A stretch of 43,431 nt of DNA from JAGOTP01 sp964415465 (GTDB taxonomy: Bacteria; Patescibacteriota; Patescibacteriia; 2-12-FULL-60-25), in assembly GCA_964415465.1 (NCBI GenBank), contig CAYQAL010000005.1, positions 1 to 43,431 on the forward strand. Direction: 5' to 3'. The position numbers were made by a program, and so were the translations under genes. Positions within the stretch are counted from its first letter, which is position 1. Every line of letters starts with the position of its first letter. The notes below the pieces were generated by a model, which saw nothing but the letters and a program-made list of their open reading frames with translations, had not been told where the DNA came from and did not search any database. Below are positions 8,512 to 16,322 of this stretch, piece by piece.

Positions 8512-9318
8512 TTATGCGCTGGCCGACGCGTAGCGTCGAAGGGCTTTCTTCCAAATGAATGAACTGAGGAAGAGTAGTGCAACTGTCATCATAAGCATGA
8601 CGACGATTGTAGATACATCAGCTTTTCCGGTGAGGGCTTTAGTCGGAGTGGCGACAATCAACAAAATCGGAATCGCAAATGTGAAGATGTTTCGAATCGT
8701 GTGAGGGAAGACCTCTGGTGGAAAGCGACCGACGTATACAAGATCACGATAGATCCAGACCCCATTTTCGATTTCGGTCACCCAAAAAGCGAGTGAAGAG
8801 ATCAATACGTTTAATGATACGGCCATGATGAGGCTACACATCCAAGCGATAGCAGCTAATCCAATATTGAATCCACTAATGACATACGGAAGTTGCTGAA
8901 CGGATAAGAACACGAAGTAGATCGTTGGGAAGAGAGTGATCAAATCCATGATGTCGAACATTTTGAAGCAGGAGAGGAAAAACGGTGACACGGGTTTTGT
9001 GAGCAGAATGTCATACTCGCCTTTACGAACCATCGTTGGAACTGTCGTAATCCCTCGGCAAAATAACTGGAAGGCGACATCGATGGTCGTCATGAACGAG
9101 CAGAACAGTAAAACTTCTCCTCGGTTGTAACCAACAAGCGATTCGGTGTTCCGGAAGAGGGCAAATACAAAAAAGACAAAGAAACAGAGGCGAAGGATTT
9201 TAGCCACGACGTAACTCACAAACTCCAGCTTGGAGCTCGTGTTCACGCGAAAATTCATCACATTTGATTGGAGCCAAATGTGCCAGTAGTGTTTCAGGGC
9301 GGAGGAGTTATCGGCCAT
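8512..9318 (-). CDS. ABC-2 type permease (DUF990-like)
   Basis: This 268-residue integral membrane protein has about six hydrophobic segments (RLCFFVFFVFALF; PTIYFVFLSVQQL; GLAAIAWMCSLIMAVSLNVLI; TFAIPILLIVATP; VVMLMMTVALLFLSSFIW). The cytoplasmic element VRKGEYDILLTKPVSPFF is characteristic of the ABC2_membrane_6 family. It overlaps the preceding permease gene by 11 bp and ends 7 bp before the ATPase start, giving a tightly coupled three-gene operon. It probably forms a heterodimeric export channel with its neighbour. Confidence 0.88.
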   Translation of the reverse strand: MADNSSALKHYWHIWLQSNVMNFRVNTSSKLEFVSYVVAKILRLCFFVFFVFALFRNTESLVGYNRGEVLLFCSFMTTIDVAFQLFCRGITTVPTMVRKGEYDILLTKPVSPFFLSCFKMFDIMDLITLFPTIYFVFLSVQQLPYVISGFNIGLAAIAWMCSLIMAVSLNVLISSLAFWVTEIENGVWIYRDLVYVGRFPPEVFPHTIRNIFTFAIPILLIVATPTKALTGKADVSTIVVMLMMTVALLFLSSFIWKKALRRYASASA

Positions 9319-10096
9319 AGGCTCCGTAGGTTCGTAATCCGCGCTTCCAGAGAACGCGAATAATCAGAGTGAGGACGGCAATCCAAAACCACTGAACGAG
9401 CAGTGTTTGAAGCCATTCAGTTGTGTTCAAATGACCGAGATAGGCTTTGAGAGGTGCGAATAGTAAAGAAGGGAATGGGGTCCAGATGAGTACGCGTTGA
9501 ATAGACTCAGGAAACGTATCGAGCGGAATGTAGCTGCCAGATAAGAACTGAATGAAGATGGTGATCAACCAACGAGGACCGTGGCCTCTGTTTGTCCAAA
9601 AAGAGAAGAGCCCACCCATGAAATCGAAACTTTGAATGAGAGCGAGCGAGCCGAGTGCGAGAATAGTAAATTGAACGAGCGGTACCAGTTGTGTTTGAAA
9701 CGCGAAGGCGTCGAAGGAAAAGAGCCACACCAGCACGCCAAGTTGAAGCAAGCTTCCCAGAAAGAGCAACGAGCGCTGCGCAAGAATGCTGCTAATGCAG
9801 TACCCAAAATAATTGATCGGGCGAAGCAAGTAATTTGTCAGATCTCCGCTCGCGATTTCTTCCGCCATCGTGTGCATTCCATACACAAAGGGGAACAAGC
9901 TACCCACAAGTGCGTAGGTTAAAAGCTCAGCCTGTGTATAGACGCCGCTGCCTTGTGGAAGAGCTGAGTATAAAAGGAGCATCGCCCCGTACACGACGAA
10001 TTCACGCAGGCGACCGATGACAAAGTTCACTCGGTAACTCAATTGCGTGCTCCACGCGAGAACAAAGCTTTTTCGATACGGTCCGAGGAACGACAT
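9308..10096 (-). CDS. ABC-2 type permease (DUF990-like)
   Basis: This 262-residue membrane protein is the first gene of the exporter operon. It has six predicted helices, and the SGDLTNYLLRPINYFGY block matches the KGEYDILLTKPV block of its neighbour, so the two are paralogous channel halves. The start at 10096 (MSFLGPYRKSF) is supported by GGAG five nucleotides upstream; an in-frame ATG at 10129 would add 11 residues. It is divergent from a small membrane-protein gene. Confidence 0.88.
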   Translation of the reverse strand: MSFLGPYRKSFVLAWSTQLSYRVNFVIGRLREFVVYGAMLLLYSALPQGSGVYTQAELLTYALVGSLFPFVYGMHTMAEEIASGDLTNYLLRPINYFGYCISSILAQRSLLFLGSLLQLGVLVWLFSFDAFAFQTQLVPLVQFTILALGSLALIQSFDFMGGLFSFWTNRGHGPRWLITIFIQFLSGSYIPLDTFPESIQRVLIWTPFPSLLFAPLKAYLGHLNTTEWLQTLLVQWFWIAVLTLIIRVLWKRGLRTYGAYGR

Positions 10097-10148
10097 GGTT
10101 GCTCCAGAGTATGCCAAATCGCTCTTCATCGGTACAATGGGCGCGTGT

Positions 10149-10736
10149 ATGCCATCAAAAGGTTCTATTGCACCTTCCTCTGAGGCAAGAACTACGTCGT
10201 TTATTCTTCCTCCGTCGTTATTCGTGCTTCAGGATACGGTTGAACGACATGCGGAAGCCAAGCAGCCAATCCTGGAAGCGGAAATCGCACGTCGTGAATG
10301 CGAGATTGTGCTCCTTAAGTCGCATCGTATGTTGTTACGACTTCAGTTGTGGAGCGCACTGCAGACAGCGATCATTGCCGGGTTAATTATCTTTTCGTTC
10401 GGAGTGGCGTTGATTGGAATCGTGCAGGTCGCCAAATTCTTTGATCGAGTTGGTACCTGGAACGCGACGCTTACCAATAACGTCCTGACCCGTGGAGTGC
10501 AACGAGAAGTACAGAACCTCATTCCAACATCAACGGTTCTCCAGGTGGCAGACTACATTCCATTTTGGGACTTGCGTGACGCGACACTTTTGTCTGCCTT
10601 GGTTGCATTGGTAATTCTCACCCTTCGCGTGATCCAAAGCGTTTCAAACTGGCGCGATAGCCACCGCTTGAAAACCGGCGCTCGCGTCTTGGAAGAAGAA
10701 GTCAAGATTCTCCGAAGTTGGCTCGCTTTAAAATAG
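10149..10736 (+). CDS. Two-span membrane protein with coiled-coil segments, unknown function
   Basis: This encodes 195 residues, family not recognised. A charged helix with heptad-like spacing (residues 30-60, ERHAEAKQPILEAEIARRE) precedes a first membrane span (AIIAGLIIFSFGVALIGIVQ). A soluble loop and a second span (LLSALVALVILTLRVIQ) follow, and a C-terminal helix ends in LEEEVKILRSWLALK. The start at 10149 is chosen because a TACAAT -10 box (10133-10138) lies 10 nt upstream, matching the window's short-leader pattern. Longer in-frame starts overlap the divergent permease gene. A terminator shared with tRNA-Arg lies downstream. Confidence 0.72.
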   Translation: MPSKGSIAPSSEARTTSFILPPSLFVLQDTVERHAEAKQPILEAEIARRECEIVLLKSHRMLLRLQLWSALQTAIIAGLIIFSFGVALIGIVQVAKFFDRVGTWNATLTNNVLTRGVQREVQNLIPTSTVLQVADYIPFWDLRDATLLSALVALVILTLRVIQSVSNWRDSHRLKTGARVLEEEVKILRSWLALK

Positions 10737-10748
10737 CATTCAGAAAAC

Positions 10749-10779
10749 AAATTACTCTGCCGTTTGAGCAGAGTAATTT
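10749..10779. terminator. Bidirectional terminator between a membrane-protein gene and tRNA-Arg
   Basis: There is a perfect 12-bp stem (AAATTACTCTGC, loop CGTTTGA, GCAGAGTAATTT) with A/T tracts on the outer sides. It ends the plus-strand gene and the minus-strand tRNA transcript. Confidence 0.85.
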
Positions 10780-10781
10780 GG

Positions 10782-10856
10782 TGGTGCCCCCACCAGGAAT
10801 CGAACCTGGATCAAAAGCTTAGAAGGCTTCTGCACTATCCGTTGTGCTATGAGGAC
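10782..10856 (-). tRNA. tRNA-Arg (anticodon UCU)
   Basis: The minus strand folds into a full cloverleaf: acceptor GTCCTCA/TGGGGGC, D stem GCAC/GTGC, anticodon stem GAAGC/GCTTT with loop CTTCTAA (anticodon TCT), T arm CCAGG-TTCGAAT-CCTGG, discriminator A and an encoded CCA. A second CCA follows directly, as if duplicated. It reads AGA (and by wobble AGG) codons. Confidence 0.95.
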
Positions 10857-10900
10857 CGGTGGCGCAAGCAGGGTAACGGTTGTGCTATGCTTTAGGCAAT

Positions 10901-11191
10901 ATGACACCCTCTTCTCGTCGTAAACTCGGTCTTGCATTCATTATTGTGCCGCCGGTGTGTATTGTTGCTGCTCCCATTTTGTTCACGATTGTGAACTTTG
11001 TGTTGTCTTCGCTGGCGTCAGCAGATGGAGGTGGAAGTGCTCTGATGATTGCGCGTCTTGTGAACGTCCTGCTCGGATTTGTGGGCATCATCGGTTTGGT
11101 GGGTCTTTTTACACTGCTTCCAATTGGTCTTTACCTTTTCTTCTCAACCCCAAAAGGAACGGTGCCGCCTCAAGCGCCACCTCAGGTTTAA
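10901..11191 (+). CDS. Small two-span membrane protein, unknown function
   Basis: This encodes 96 residues with two membrane spans (LGLAFIIVPPVCIVAAPILF; VNVLLGFVGIIGLVGLFTLL) and a Pro-rich C-terminus (PKGTVPPQAPPQV). I do not recognise the family. The start at 10901 (MTPSSRRK) is supported by an extended -10 box, TGCTATGCT, ending 9 nt upstream. A tRNA-Arg gene diverges upstream and an SPFH gene with its own promoter follows. Confidence 0.72.
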   Translation: MTPSSRRKLGLAFIIVPPVCIVAAPILFTIVNFVLSSLASADGGGSALMIARLVNVLLGFVGIIGLVGLFTLLPIGLYLFFSTPKGTVPPQAPPQV

Positions 11192-11197
11192 GGTTGG

Positions 11198-11226
11198 TTG
11201 ACAGTTGGCCTATTCCTTCCTAGCCT
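11198..11226 (+). promoter_or_regulatory. Promoter of the SPFH gene, leaderless spacing
   Basis: TTGACA (11198-11203), a 17-bp spacer and TAGCCT (11221-11226) lie only 8 nt before the ATG at 11235. Transcription would begin at or within a base or two of the start codon. This rules out the longer in-frame reading from 11205, which lies inside the spacer. Confidence 0.85.
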
Positions 11227-11234
11227 TCTCTTAT

Positions 11235-12008
11235 ATGCCTCTTCTTATTACGATTCTGTTTTGGGTCTTTGTCTTCATCATCTTTGTTTCGTTGCGTCAG
11301 GTGAACCAGTACGAACGTGGAGTAAAGTTCACGATGGGAAAATTTTCTGGTTTGGTCGAACCGGGTTGGAAAGTGGTTTTGCCAGTCTTCCAGGGAATGA
11401 CAAAGGTCGACATTCGTACCAAAGCCGTTGAAGTTCCCTATCAGGACGCCATTACGAAAGATAACGTTTCCTGTAAGATCAACGCCGTTATTTACTACCA
11501 CGTCACAGACGCTGTTCGTTCGGTGATCGAGGTCGAGAACGTGTGGTATGCCATTTCACAGCTTGCTCAAACCACGATGCGTAACGTCGTTGGTGAATTG
11601 ACGCTTGATGAATTGCTGTCAGAACGTGATCAAGCTTCGATGCGCATTAAAGAGCTTATTGCCCAGCACGCTGGTAACTGGGGAATCGAGGTTCAGGGAG
11701 TTGAGCTCAAGGATATTTCTTTGCCAGAAGAAATGCAGCGTACGATTGCGAAGCAGGCGGAAGCCGAACGTGAACGCCGCGCTGTCATTATCAACTCCGA
11801 AGGTGAAATCGCTGCCGCTGAGAACCTTCGCAAGGCTGCTGAAATTCTCTCAAGCAATGCCGGTGCACTTCACCTCCGCACCTTGAATTCGATCAACGAC
11901 ATCTCAAGCGATCAGTCAAACACCGTTGTCTTCGCAATCCCGCTCGAAGTGCTCCGTGCCTTTGAAGGACTTGGAAAGCTCACGGGAAAGATGTCGGATA
12001 AGAGCTAA
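11235..12008 (+). CDS. SPFH/Band 7 (slipin/stomatin-like) membrane protein
   Basis: This 257-residue protein has one N-terminal membrane anchor (MPLLITILFWVFVFIIFV) followed by the Band 7 domain (RQVNQYERGVKFTMGKFSG, GWKVVLPVFQGMTKVDIRT, TLDELLSERDQ) and a coiled-coil region (QAEAERERRAVIINSEGEI). Stomatin-like proteins oligomerise on the membrane and scaffold microdomains or proteases. The usual NfeD partner protease is absent next door. The promoter-to-ATG spacing fixes the start, and a perfect terminator follows. Confidence 0.92.
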   Translation: MPLLITILFWVFVFIIFVSLRQVNQYERGVKFTMGKFSGLVEPGWKVVLPVFQGMTKVDIRTKAVEVPYQDAITKDNVSCKINAVIYYHVTDAVRSVIEVENVWYAISQLAQTTMRNVVGELTLDELLSERDQASMRIKELIAQHAGNWGIEVQGVELKDISLPEEMQRTIAKQAEAERERRAVIINSEGEIAAAENLRKAAEILSSNAGALHLRTLNSINDISSDQSNTVVFAIPLEVLRAFEGLGKLTGKMSDKS

Positions 12009-12027
12009 GATCCGAACATCAATAAAG

Positions 12028-12060
12028 AAAAACACCTCGCATATGTAGCGAGGTGTTTTT
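12028..12060. terminator. Bidirectional intrinsic terminator
   Basis: A perfect 13-bp stem (AAAAACACCTCGC, loop ATATGTA, GCGAGGTGTTTTT) lies between the convergent SPFH and peptide-binding protein genes. The A and T tracts serve both directions. Confidence 0.92.
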
Positions 12061-12069
12061 CTATTCATC

Positions 12070-13956
12070 CTATTTCCACCGCAACGATGACTCCACTGAC
12101 CACTGAGCCGAACGGATCAGGCGATCACTTGGGAAGGCGAGATCAAGATCGCTTGTACCTTGAATATTATTATTTACGAGATAGACGTAGGTTGGACGAG
12201 CGAGGAAGATCGCTGGTGTTTCGGCCAAGAGCGTTTTGGCGAACTTGAGACGAGCGGTTTGAAGGCTGGCGGTTGTACTAGCGGCTTGGATTTCGTCGAT
12301 GGTTTGATCAACAGTCTTGCTGTTCAGGTTGGAGAAGTTGAGACCCTGTCCTGTGCCAGCCTGACTGCTCCAGAAGGCGCTTGGGTCTTGTGTTGCAGGA
12401 AGCAGGATGTTCCAGACAAGAATTTGGTAGCTTGAGCGATCGCTGATAACGCTTCTGAGCAAGAGCTCTGGTGGATGTGTTTCGATCTCAACCTTTACTC
12501 CGAGTAGGGACCAACGTTGTTGAAGATACTGAGCGATGCGAATAAGGTCCGGCTGATCGGGAACATCGATTTCAAACGAGAGAAGAGTACCGGTTGAGCT
12601 TGTAGCAGGAGTCGAGCTCGCAGAGTTTGGTCGGGCCGTCGCGACGTTGGCGGCTTTTGAGAAGCGAAGGCCAGTCGCCGCATCGAGTTTCCAGCCAGCT
12701 GTTTCGAGGCTCTGACGAAGATCATCGAGCGATGGATTGGTTGAGGTGTTTGCTTCAGTACTTGTTGAAACGGGAAGTTCCAGGAAAGGAAGGGGTGAGC
12801 CACCGGCGAGGGCGGATGGTTTTACGGCATCGGCGAGCCCTTCTTTGTCGACTGCCTGGCTGAGGATTGTGCGAAGTTTTGCGTCTTTTAGTAACCCATC
12901 TTTTAAGTTGAAGAAGGCGACGGTTTGTTGTGGGAGACGAAGCGCAACAGGATGAACGGCGTCGTGAGAAAACTGGGAAACGTTATTCCAGGGGAGAAAA
13001 GGAAGCGTGTCCGCTTGGTGAGCTTTCACGGCTTGAATCGCTTGTTCTGTATCACCAAAGAAGCGGAACACGCGTGAAGTGATATACGGTTTTACCCCGT
13101 AGTACTGCTCATTTCGTTCCAAACGGTAGCTTAAGATGGTACCTTTTTGATCGCGACGAAGTGAGGCGATTTTATAGGGGCCAGATCCAATCGGACGAAG
13201 GTTTAAGTCGGCGAGCATTGGATTTGGTGCATCTGCCCACAAGCGACTAGGCAGAATTCCAATGGTGAGCTGGCTCAAAAACGATGGTTCTGGTTTTTCT
13301 AGAATGAACTGAACGGTTTGATCGTCGACACGGACAACGTTCAGCTGCTTGAAGACGCCAGACAAGGGGCTTCGCCACACTGGTGATTTGATCGCCTGGT
13401 ATGTAAAGACAATATCATCGGCCGTAACTTGGGCGTTGTCGTGGAAGCGAGCGTCTTTACGCAAAACGAGCTCGAGAACTTTTCCATTTTCACGCCATTC
13501 GTAGCGTTCAACCAGATCTGGTTGTGGTTCAAGCTTTTCGTCTAAGCGGAAAAGGCCGGAGTACACGAGCGAGGAAAGGTCGCGGTCCACGTCATTGAGT
13601 GGAGCGTAGAGTGGATTGATGAGTCTTGGCGAGCCAATCAATGCTTCGGTGAGTGTTCCACCATCCGTTGGCACGCGAACTAAGTTTGGAGCCGCTAACA
13701 GCCAGCCACCGGTTACAAGCAGGACGAGTGCTGCCACGAGTGAGCTCCAAAACAAGCGCTTTTCTCCTGTTGTAAGAACGTGATTTAAAAAGGAGAGTTT
13801 TTTAAATCCGCTCACGCGGGTTGATTCGTGAACGGATAAAACTAGCGCATGGTCATGCGACACCTCAGAACGTACTTCTTCAGAAGCCGCCGCGGGGGTA
13901 TGCCAAAAAAACAACCGGTTCCACAAGGCTTTTGCTCGCTGGAGCCAAGAGGCCAT
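12070..13956 (-). CDS. Membrane-anchored extracellular solute-binding protein, family 5 (peptide type)
   Basis: This 628-residue SBP_bac_5 protein probably captures peptides or similar ligands outside the membrane. A long cytoplasmic N-terminus (about 65 residues) precedes one membrane span (LFWSSLVAALVLLVTGGWLLAAP) in place of a lipoprotein signal. The binding domain starts with GGTLTEALIGSPRLINPLYA and contains VTADDIVFTYQAI, PIGSGPYKI and KLRTILSQAVDKEGLADAV, all typical of the family. No dipeptide permease genes are adjacent. It is followed by secG with 12 bp between them, so they probably share a transcript with secG first. Confidence 0.87.
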   Translation of the reverse strand: MASWLQRAKALWNRLFFWHTPAAASEEVRSEVSHDHALVLSVHESTRVSGFKKLSFLNHVLTTGEKRLFWSSLVAALVLLVTGGWLLAAPNLVRVPTDGGTLTEALIGSPRLINPLYAPLNDVDRDLSSLVYSGLFRLDEKLEPQPDLVERYEWRENGKVLELVLRKDARFHDNAQVTADDIVFTYQAIKSPVWRSPLSGVFKQLNVVRVDDQTVQFILEKPEPSFLSQLTIGILPSRLWADAPNPMLADLNLRPIGSGPYKIASLRRDQKGTILSYRLERNEQYYGVKPYITSRVFRFFGDTEQAIQAVKAHQADTLPFLPWNNVSQFSHDAVHPVALRLPQQTVAFFNLKDGLLKDAKLRTILSQAVDKEGLADAVKPSALAGGSPLPFLELPVSTSTEANTSTNPSLDDLRQSLETAGWKLDAATGLRFSKAANVATARPNSASSTPATSSTGTLLSFEIDVPDQPDLIRIAQYLQQRWSLLGVKVEIETHPPELLLRSVISDRSSYQILVWNILLPATQDPSAFWSSQAGTGQGLNFSNLNSKTVDQTIDEIQAASTTASLQTARLKFAKTLLAETPAIFLARPTYVYLVNNNIQGTSDLDLAFPSDRLIRSAQWSVESSLRWK

Positions 13957-13968
13957 GGGAGTAGGGGA

Positions 13969-14190
13969 TTAGCTAAACAATACGCCCAAGAATGCGGTGC
14001 CGAAGAACAAGCAGGAAAGCGCAATTGTGACGTAGAACAAGACTTTTTCTAAGCCGCGCTTGGTGCGGAAGATGGTTGTATCTCCGCCGAACGCAAGACC
14101 GAGGCCTGTACCGCGCTGTTGAAGCAAAATGGCAGCCGATAACAAAATCGAGATGATGATAAGGGCTACGGAAAGAATGGTTTGTCGCAT
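13969..14190 (-). CDS. secG: Preprotein translocase subunit SecG
   Basis: This 73-residue two-span subunit of the SecYEG channel stimulates translocation. It shows the first span (TILSVALIIISILLSAAILL), the hallmark QQRGTGLGLAFGG between the spans, then the FRTKRGLEK loop and second span. The start at 14190 (MRQTILSV) is set by a promoter whose -35 box is a TTG at 14232 that could itself be mistaken for a start. It leads a two-gene unit with the peptide-binding protein. Confidence 0.92.
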   Translation of the reverse strand: MRQTILSVALIIISILLSAAILLQQRGTGLGLAFGGDTTIFRTKRGLEKVLFYVTIALSCLFFGTAFLGVLFS

Positions 14191-14203
14191 ACCGATAGGG
14201 GAA

Positions 14204-14232
14204 ACCTTACCGGATCGAGGGGTTTGGGTCAA
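14204..14232 (-). promoter_or_regulatory. secG promoter
   Basis: On the minus strand, TTGACC (14227-14232), a 17-bp spacer and TAAGGT (14204-14209) end 13 nt before the secG ATG. The expected leader is about 6 nt. Confidence 0.75.
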
Positions 14233-14355
14233 TTTAATGGCGAGCTTTTTCTCTTGGTTACGCGTCTAAAGCGTGAATCTGGCTCGATTGACGACTTGGA
14301 CGCGTGGGGTAGGGCAGGTCAATCTTGAGTCTGCGTGTTACACTGGTCGTGTTCT

Positions 14356-15132
14356 ATGCGTATCTTTGGAAAAGATCTTCACATTTCCTTTGGAAAACTG
14401 TTCCTTTGGCTGCTCGGTCTGCTCTTTCTTGTCTTGATTGTCTGGTTTATCTCACGTATTGGCGTTTATTACTGGGCCATTCGTAACGGAGAATCGAATC
14501 CAATTCTCAACCAGAAGCTTCAAATGAGCGTGGGAAAGGCTATTGCGAATAGCAAGATCGATCCGGATTACGCGAAATCATTGGTCGTAGCAGATGCGCC
14601 TTCCATTGGGTCAGTAAATGCACCGCTTACGATCGTTGAGTTTTTAGACTTCGATTGTCCGTATTGTAAGGCCGCCTTTACGTCTGTACGTGAACTTCAG
14701 TCGCGTTTTGGTTCTCAGCAGGTCCGACTGATCATCCGTCATTTTCCGTTGGAAGACATCCACCCAACAGCAACCCTAGCCGCGCAAGCAGCCGTCTGTG
14801 CACAGAAGGCAGGAAAGTTCTGGATCTACCACGACAAGCTCTTCACGAACCAAGAATTGCGTACAGAAGATGATCTCACGCGCTTCGCTGTTGAGAGTGG
14901 GATGGATGGAAATCAGTTTAAAACCTGTTTACGAGCCAAAGAAACGAAGGATATTGTTCGGCGTGATTTTGATGCCGGGATTCGTGCCGGAGCCGTGGGA
15001 ACGCCCACCTTCTTTTTCAATGGAACCCGCATTCCTGGCTGGGGAGAGGGCGAAGTCATGTCCTATCTCATCCAGACCTGGTTAGACCAGTTGACGAGTG
15101 AAACAGCGACCACGACGCCCGCAACCCGCTAA
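14356..15132 (+). CDS. Membrane-anchored DsbA-like thioredoxin-fold oxidoreductase
   Basis: This 258-residue protein is predicted to catalyse disulfide exchange outside the membrane. An N-terminal span (LFLWLLGLLFLVLIVWFISRI) anchors it. The DSBA/thioredoxin domain carries CPYC at residues 101-104 (EFLDFDCPYCKAAF) and the cis-Pro loop VGTPTFFFNG. No DsbB or VKOR partner is in the window. The ATG at 14356 is favoured because TACACT (14339-14344) lies 11 nt upstream; a TTG-type start 21 nt earlier would lie on top of the -10 box. Confidence 0.9.
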   Translation: MRIFGKDLHISFGKLFLWLLGLLFLVLIVWFISRIGVYYWAIRNGESNPILNQKLQMSVGKAIANSKIDPDYAKSLVVADAPSIGSVNAPLTIVEFLDFDCPYCKAAFTSVRELQSRFGSQQVRLIIRHFPLEDIHPTATLAAQAAVCAQKAGKFWIYHDKLFTNQELRTEDDLTRFAVESGMDGNQFKTCLRAKETKDIVRRDFDAGIRAGAVGTPTFFFNGTRIPGWGEGEVMSYLIQTWLDQLTSETATTTPATR

Positions 15133-15136
15133 TCTC

Positions 15137-15165
15137 TTGACGCTACAGGGTTTTTGGCCTATTCT
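15137..15165 (+). promoter_or_regulatory. rplS promoter, short leader
   Basis: TTGACG (15137-15142), a 17-bp spacer and TATTCT (15160-15165) are followed after 11 nt by the rplS ATG at 15177. The 5' leader should be only about 4-5 nt, too short for a ribosome-binding site. Confidence 0.85.
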
Positions 15166-15176
15166 TGCCGCCATCT

Positions 15177-15539
15177 ATGGCCGACCAAATTACCCTTCCA
15201 GCCGTTATCCAGGCCTCCCAGGTCCGCACCGGGATGACGATTCGTATCCACCAGAAGATCAAGGAAATCGCTCCAAATGGCGAAGAAAAAGAGCGTGTTC
15301 AGGTCTACGAAGGCATCGTCATGAAGATGAGCGGCGCAAAAGCTCGCCAGACCATGACCGTCCGCAAAGTGTCTGATGGCGTCGGTGTTGAGCGTATTTT
15401 TCCAGTCGGCTTGCCTTCGATTCAGAAGATTGAGCTCACGAAGGTCTCCCGCGTTCGCCACAAGGACATCTCCTTCATCCGCAAGAGCAAGAAGCGTTTG
15501 CGTGATGTGAAGAACATCAAGTTGGCCGCTGCCAAATAA
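15177..15539 (+). CDS. rplS: 50S ribosomal protein L19
   Basis: This 120-residue protein sits at the 30S-50S interface. Conserved L19 features include the SQVRTGMTIRIHQKIKE start of the barrel, RVQVYEGIVMKMSGA, the VGVERIFPVG block and the basic end VSRVRHKDISFIRKSKKR. Family length is normal. It is transcribed alone from its own promoter to a perfect terminator rather than with rimM/trmD as in many bacteria. Confidence 0.97.
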   Translation: MADQITLPAVIQASQVRTGMTIRIHQKIKEIAPNGEEKERVQVYEGIVMKMSGAKARQTMTVRKVSDGVGVERIFPVGLPSIQKIELTKVSRVRHKDISFIRKSKKRLRDVKNIKLAAAK

Positions 15540-15560
15540 GTACAACGTTAAAAACAGGAA

Positions 15561-15588
15561 CCCTGCACCGTATGGTGCAGGGTTTTTT
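15561..15588 (+). terminator. rplS intrinsic terminator
   Basis: A perfect 9-bp GC-rich stem (CCCTGCACC, loop GTAT, GGTGCAGGG) is followed directly by six T residues, 21 nt after the rplS stop. Confidence 0.96.
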
Positions 15589-15608
15589 GGCTCAACTGAG
15601 CAAAAACA

Positions 15609-15637
15609 TTGACTTCATCGGTAAAAAGCGCTAGAAT
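15609..15637 (+). promoter_or_regulatory. Promoter of the second GC-rich orphan gene
   Basis: TTGACT (15609-15614), a 17-bp spacer and TAGAAT (15632-15637). Transcription would start near 15644, giving a leader of roughly 107 nt, in contrast to the very short leaders of neighbouring genes. Confidence 0.8.
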
Positions 15638-15658
15638 AGTGAGTTCTTTAAAGAAGAT

Positions 15659-15713
15659 GGTCCGTTCCTCTTAGGGATTCTTATAATGAGGATCTTAAAG
15701 AGGAGCGGGATCC
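15659..15713 (+). other. Structured 5' leader stem-loop
   Basis: Two arms (15659-15682 and 15689-15713) pair imperfectly: GGTCCGTTCCTCTTAGGGAT against GATCTTAAAGAGGAGCGGGA. The hairpin lies wholly inside the predicted leader, 37 nt before the ATG at 15751. A purine-rich AAAGGGG (15738-15744 region) separates it from the start. It may control translation or mRNA stability; no known riboswitch is recognised. Confidence 0.5.
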
Positions 15714-15750
15714 ATCAACCATACCCGCGCCATCCGAAAGGGGCCCAAGC

Positions 15751-16209
15751 ATGCTGCGTAACGCACTCCGACGTTTCTGGAACTTCCTCGTGAGGGCGAT
15801 CGAGGTGATCTCGATCCTCGTCGTCCTGTTCTACGGCTACAGGGAGTTCCTGATGCGCGGCCGTCGGACGGGGGAGATCGTCTTCTCGATCCCGCAGGCG
15901 GCCCGCGTCAACCAGATGTCGTCAGCGCTCCACCTCTACGTCGCCGTCAACAGCGGCGACTGCCGCGGGGTGAGCGACCACGGCCGCACCCGCTACACCT
16001 GTCCGACGGTCGAGGACACCTTCGTGTGGCCTTGGCAGTACAACCAGCCGGAGGCCACGATGAGCGTCCGCCTGAGCGACCCCAGCCGCTGCCTCGAGCA
16101 GCGCTGGGACATCCGCCCCGGCACCGTCTCGGACGGCGACATCACCGTGACCCCCAAGGAGGGGAACGGCTGCATGTACGGCTGGACCGTGCGGCGCACC
16201 TGGCGCTAA
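15751..16209 (+). CDS. GC-rich orphan membrane-anchored protein
   Basis: This encodes 152 residues. An N-terminal span (FLVRAIEVISILVVLFYGY) anchors an extracytoplasmic domain with four cysteines (NSGDCRGVS, RYTCPTVED, SRCLEQRWD, GNGCMYGW), which could form two disulfides. The C-terminal domain looks like an all-beta fold rich in Trp and Arg. I do not recognise the family. Nearly every codon ends in G or C (gaggtgatctcgatcctcgtcgtc), sharply unlike rplS before it and the kinase after it. It has its own promoter, long leader and terminal hairpin, like a self-contained cassette. Confidence 0.72.
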   Translation: MLRNALRRFWNFLVRAIEVISILVVLFYGYREFLMRGRRTGEIVFSIPQAARVNQMSSALHLYVAVNSGDCRGVSDHGRTRYTCPTVEDTFVWPWQYNQPEATMSVRLSDPSRCLEQRWDIRPGTVSDGDITVTPKEGNGCMYGWTVRRTWR

Positions 16210-16276
16210 GCGCCAACAAGATCTGCCCGCGGCTACCGGGCTTCAACTCGTAGCCACGCGACGCCCAGCGTCGACG

Positions 16277-16319
16277 GAATGGACCCCCTCGTCCAACTGT
16301 CGGTGCGGGCGTCCATTTC
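16277..16319 (+). terminator. Possible terminator of the second orphan gene
   Basis: GAATGGACCCCC (16277-16288 region) can pair with GGGCGTCCATTTC (16307-16319), with a smaller TGGAC/GTCCA hairpin possible inside. Only a short T-rich tail follows, overlapping the end of the convergent kinase gene. Confidence 0.4.
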
Positions 16320-16322
16320 GTT

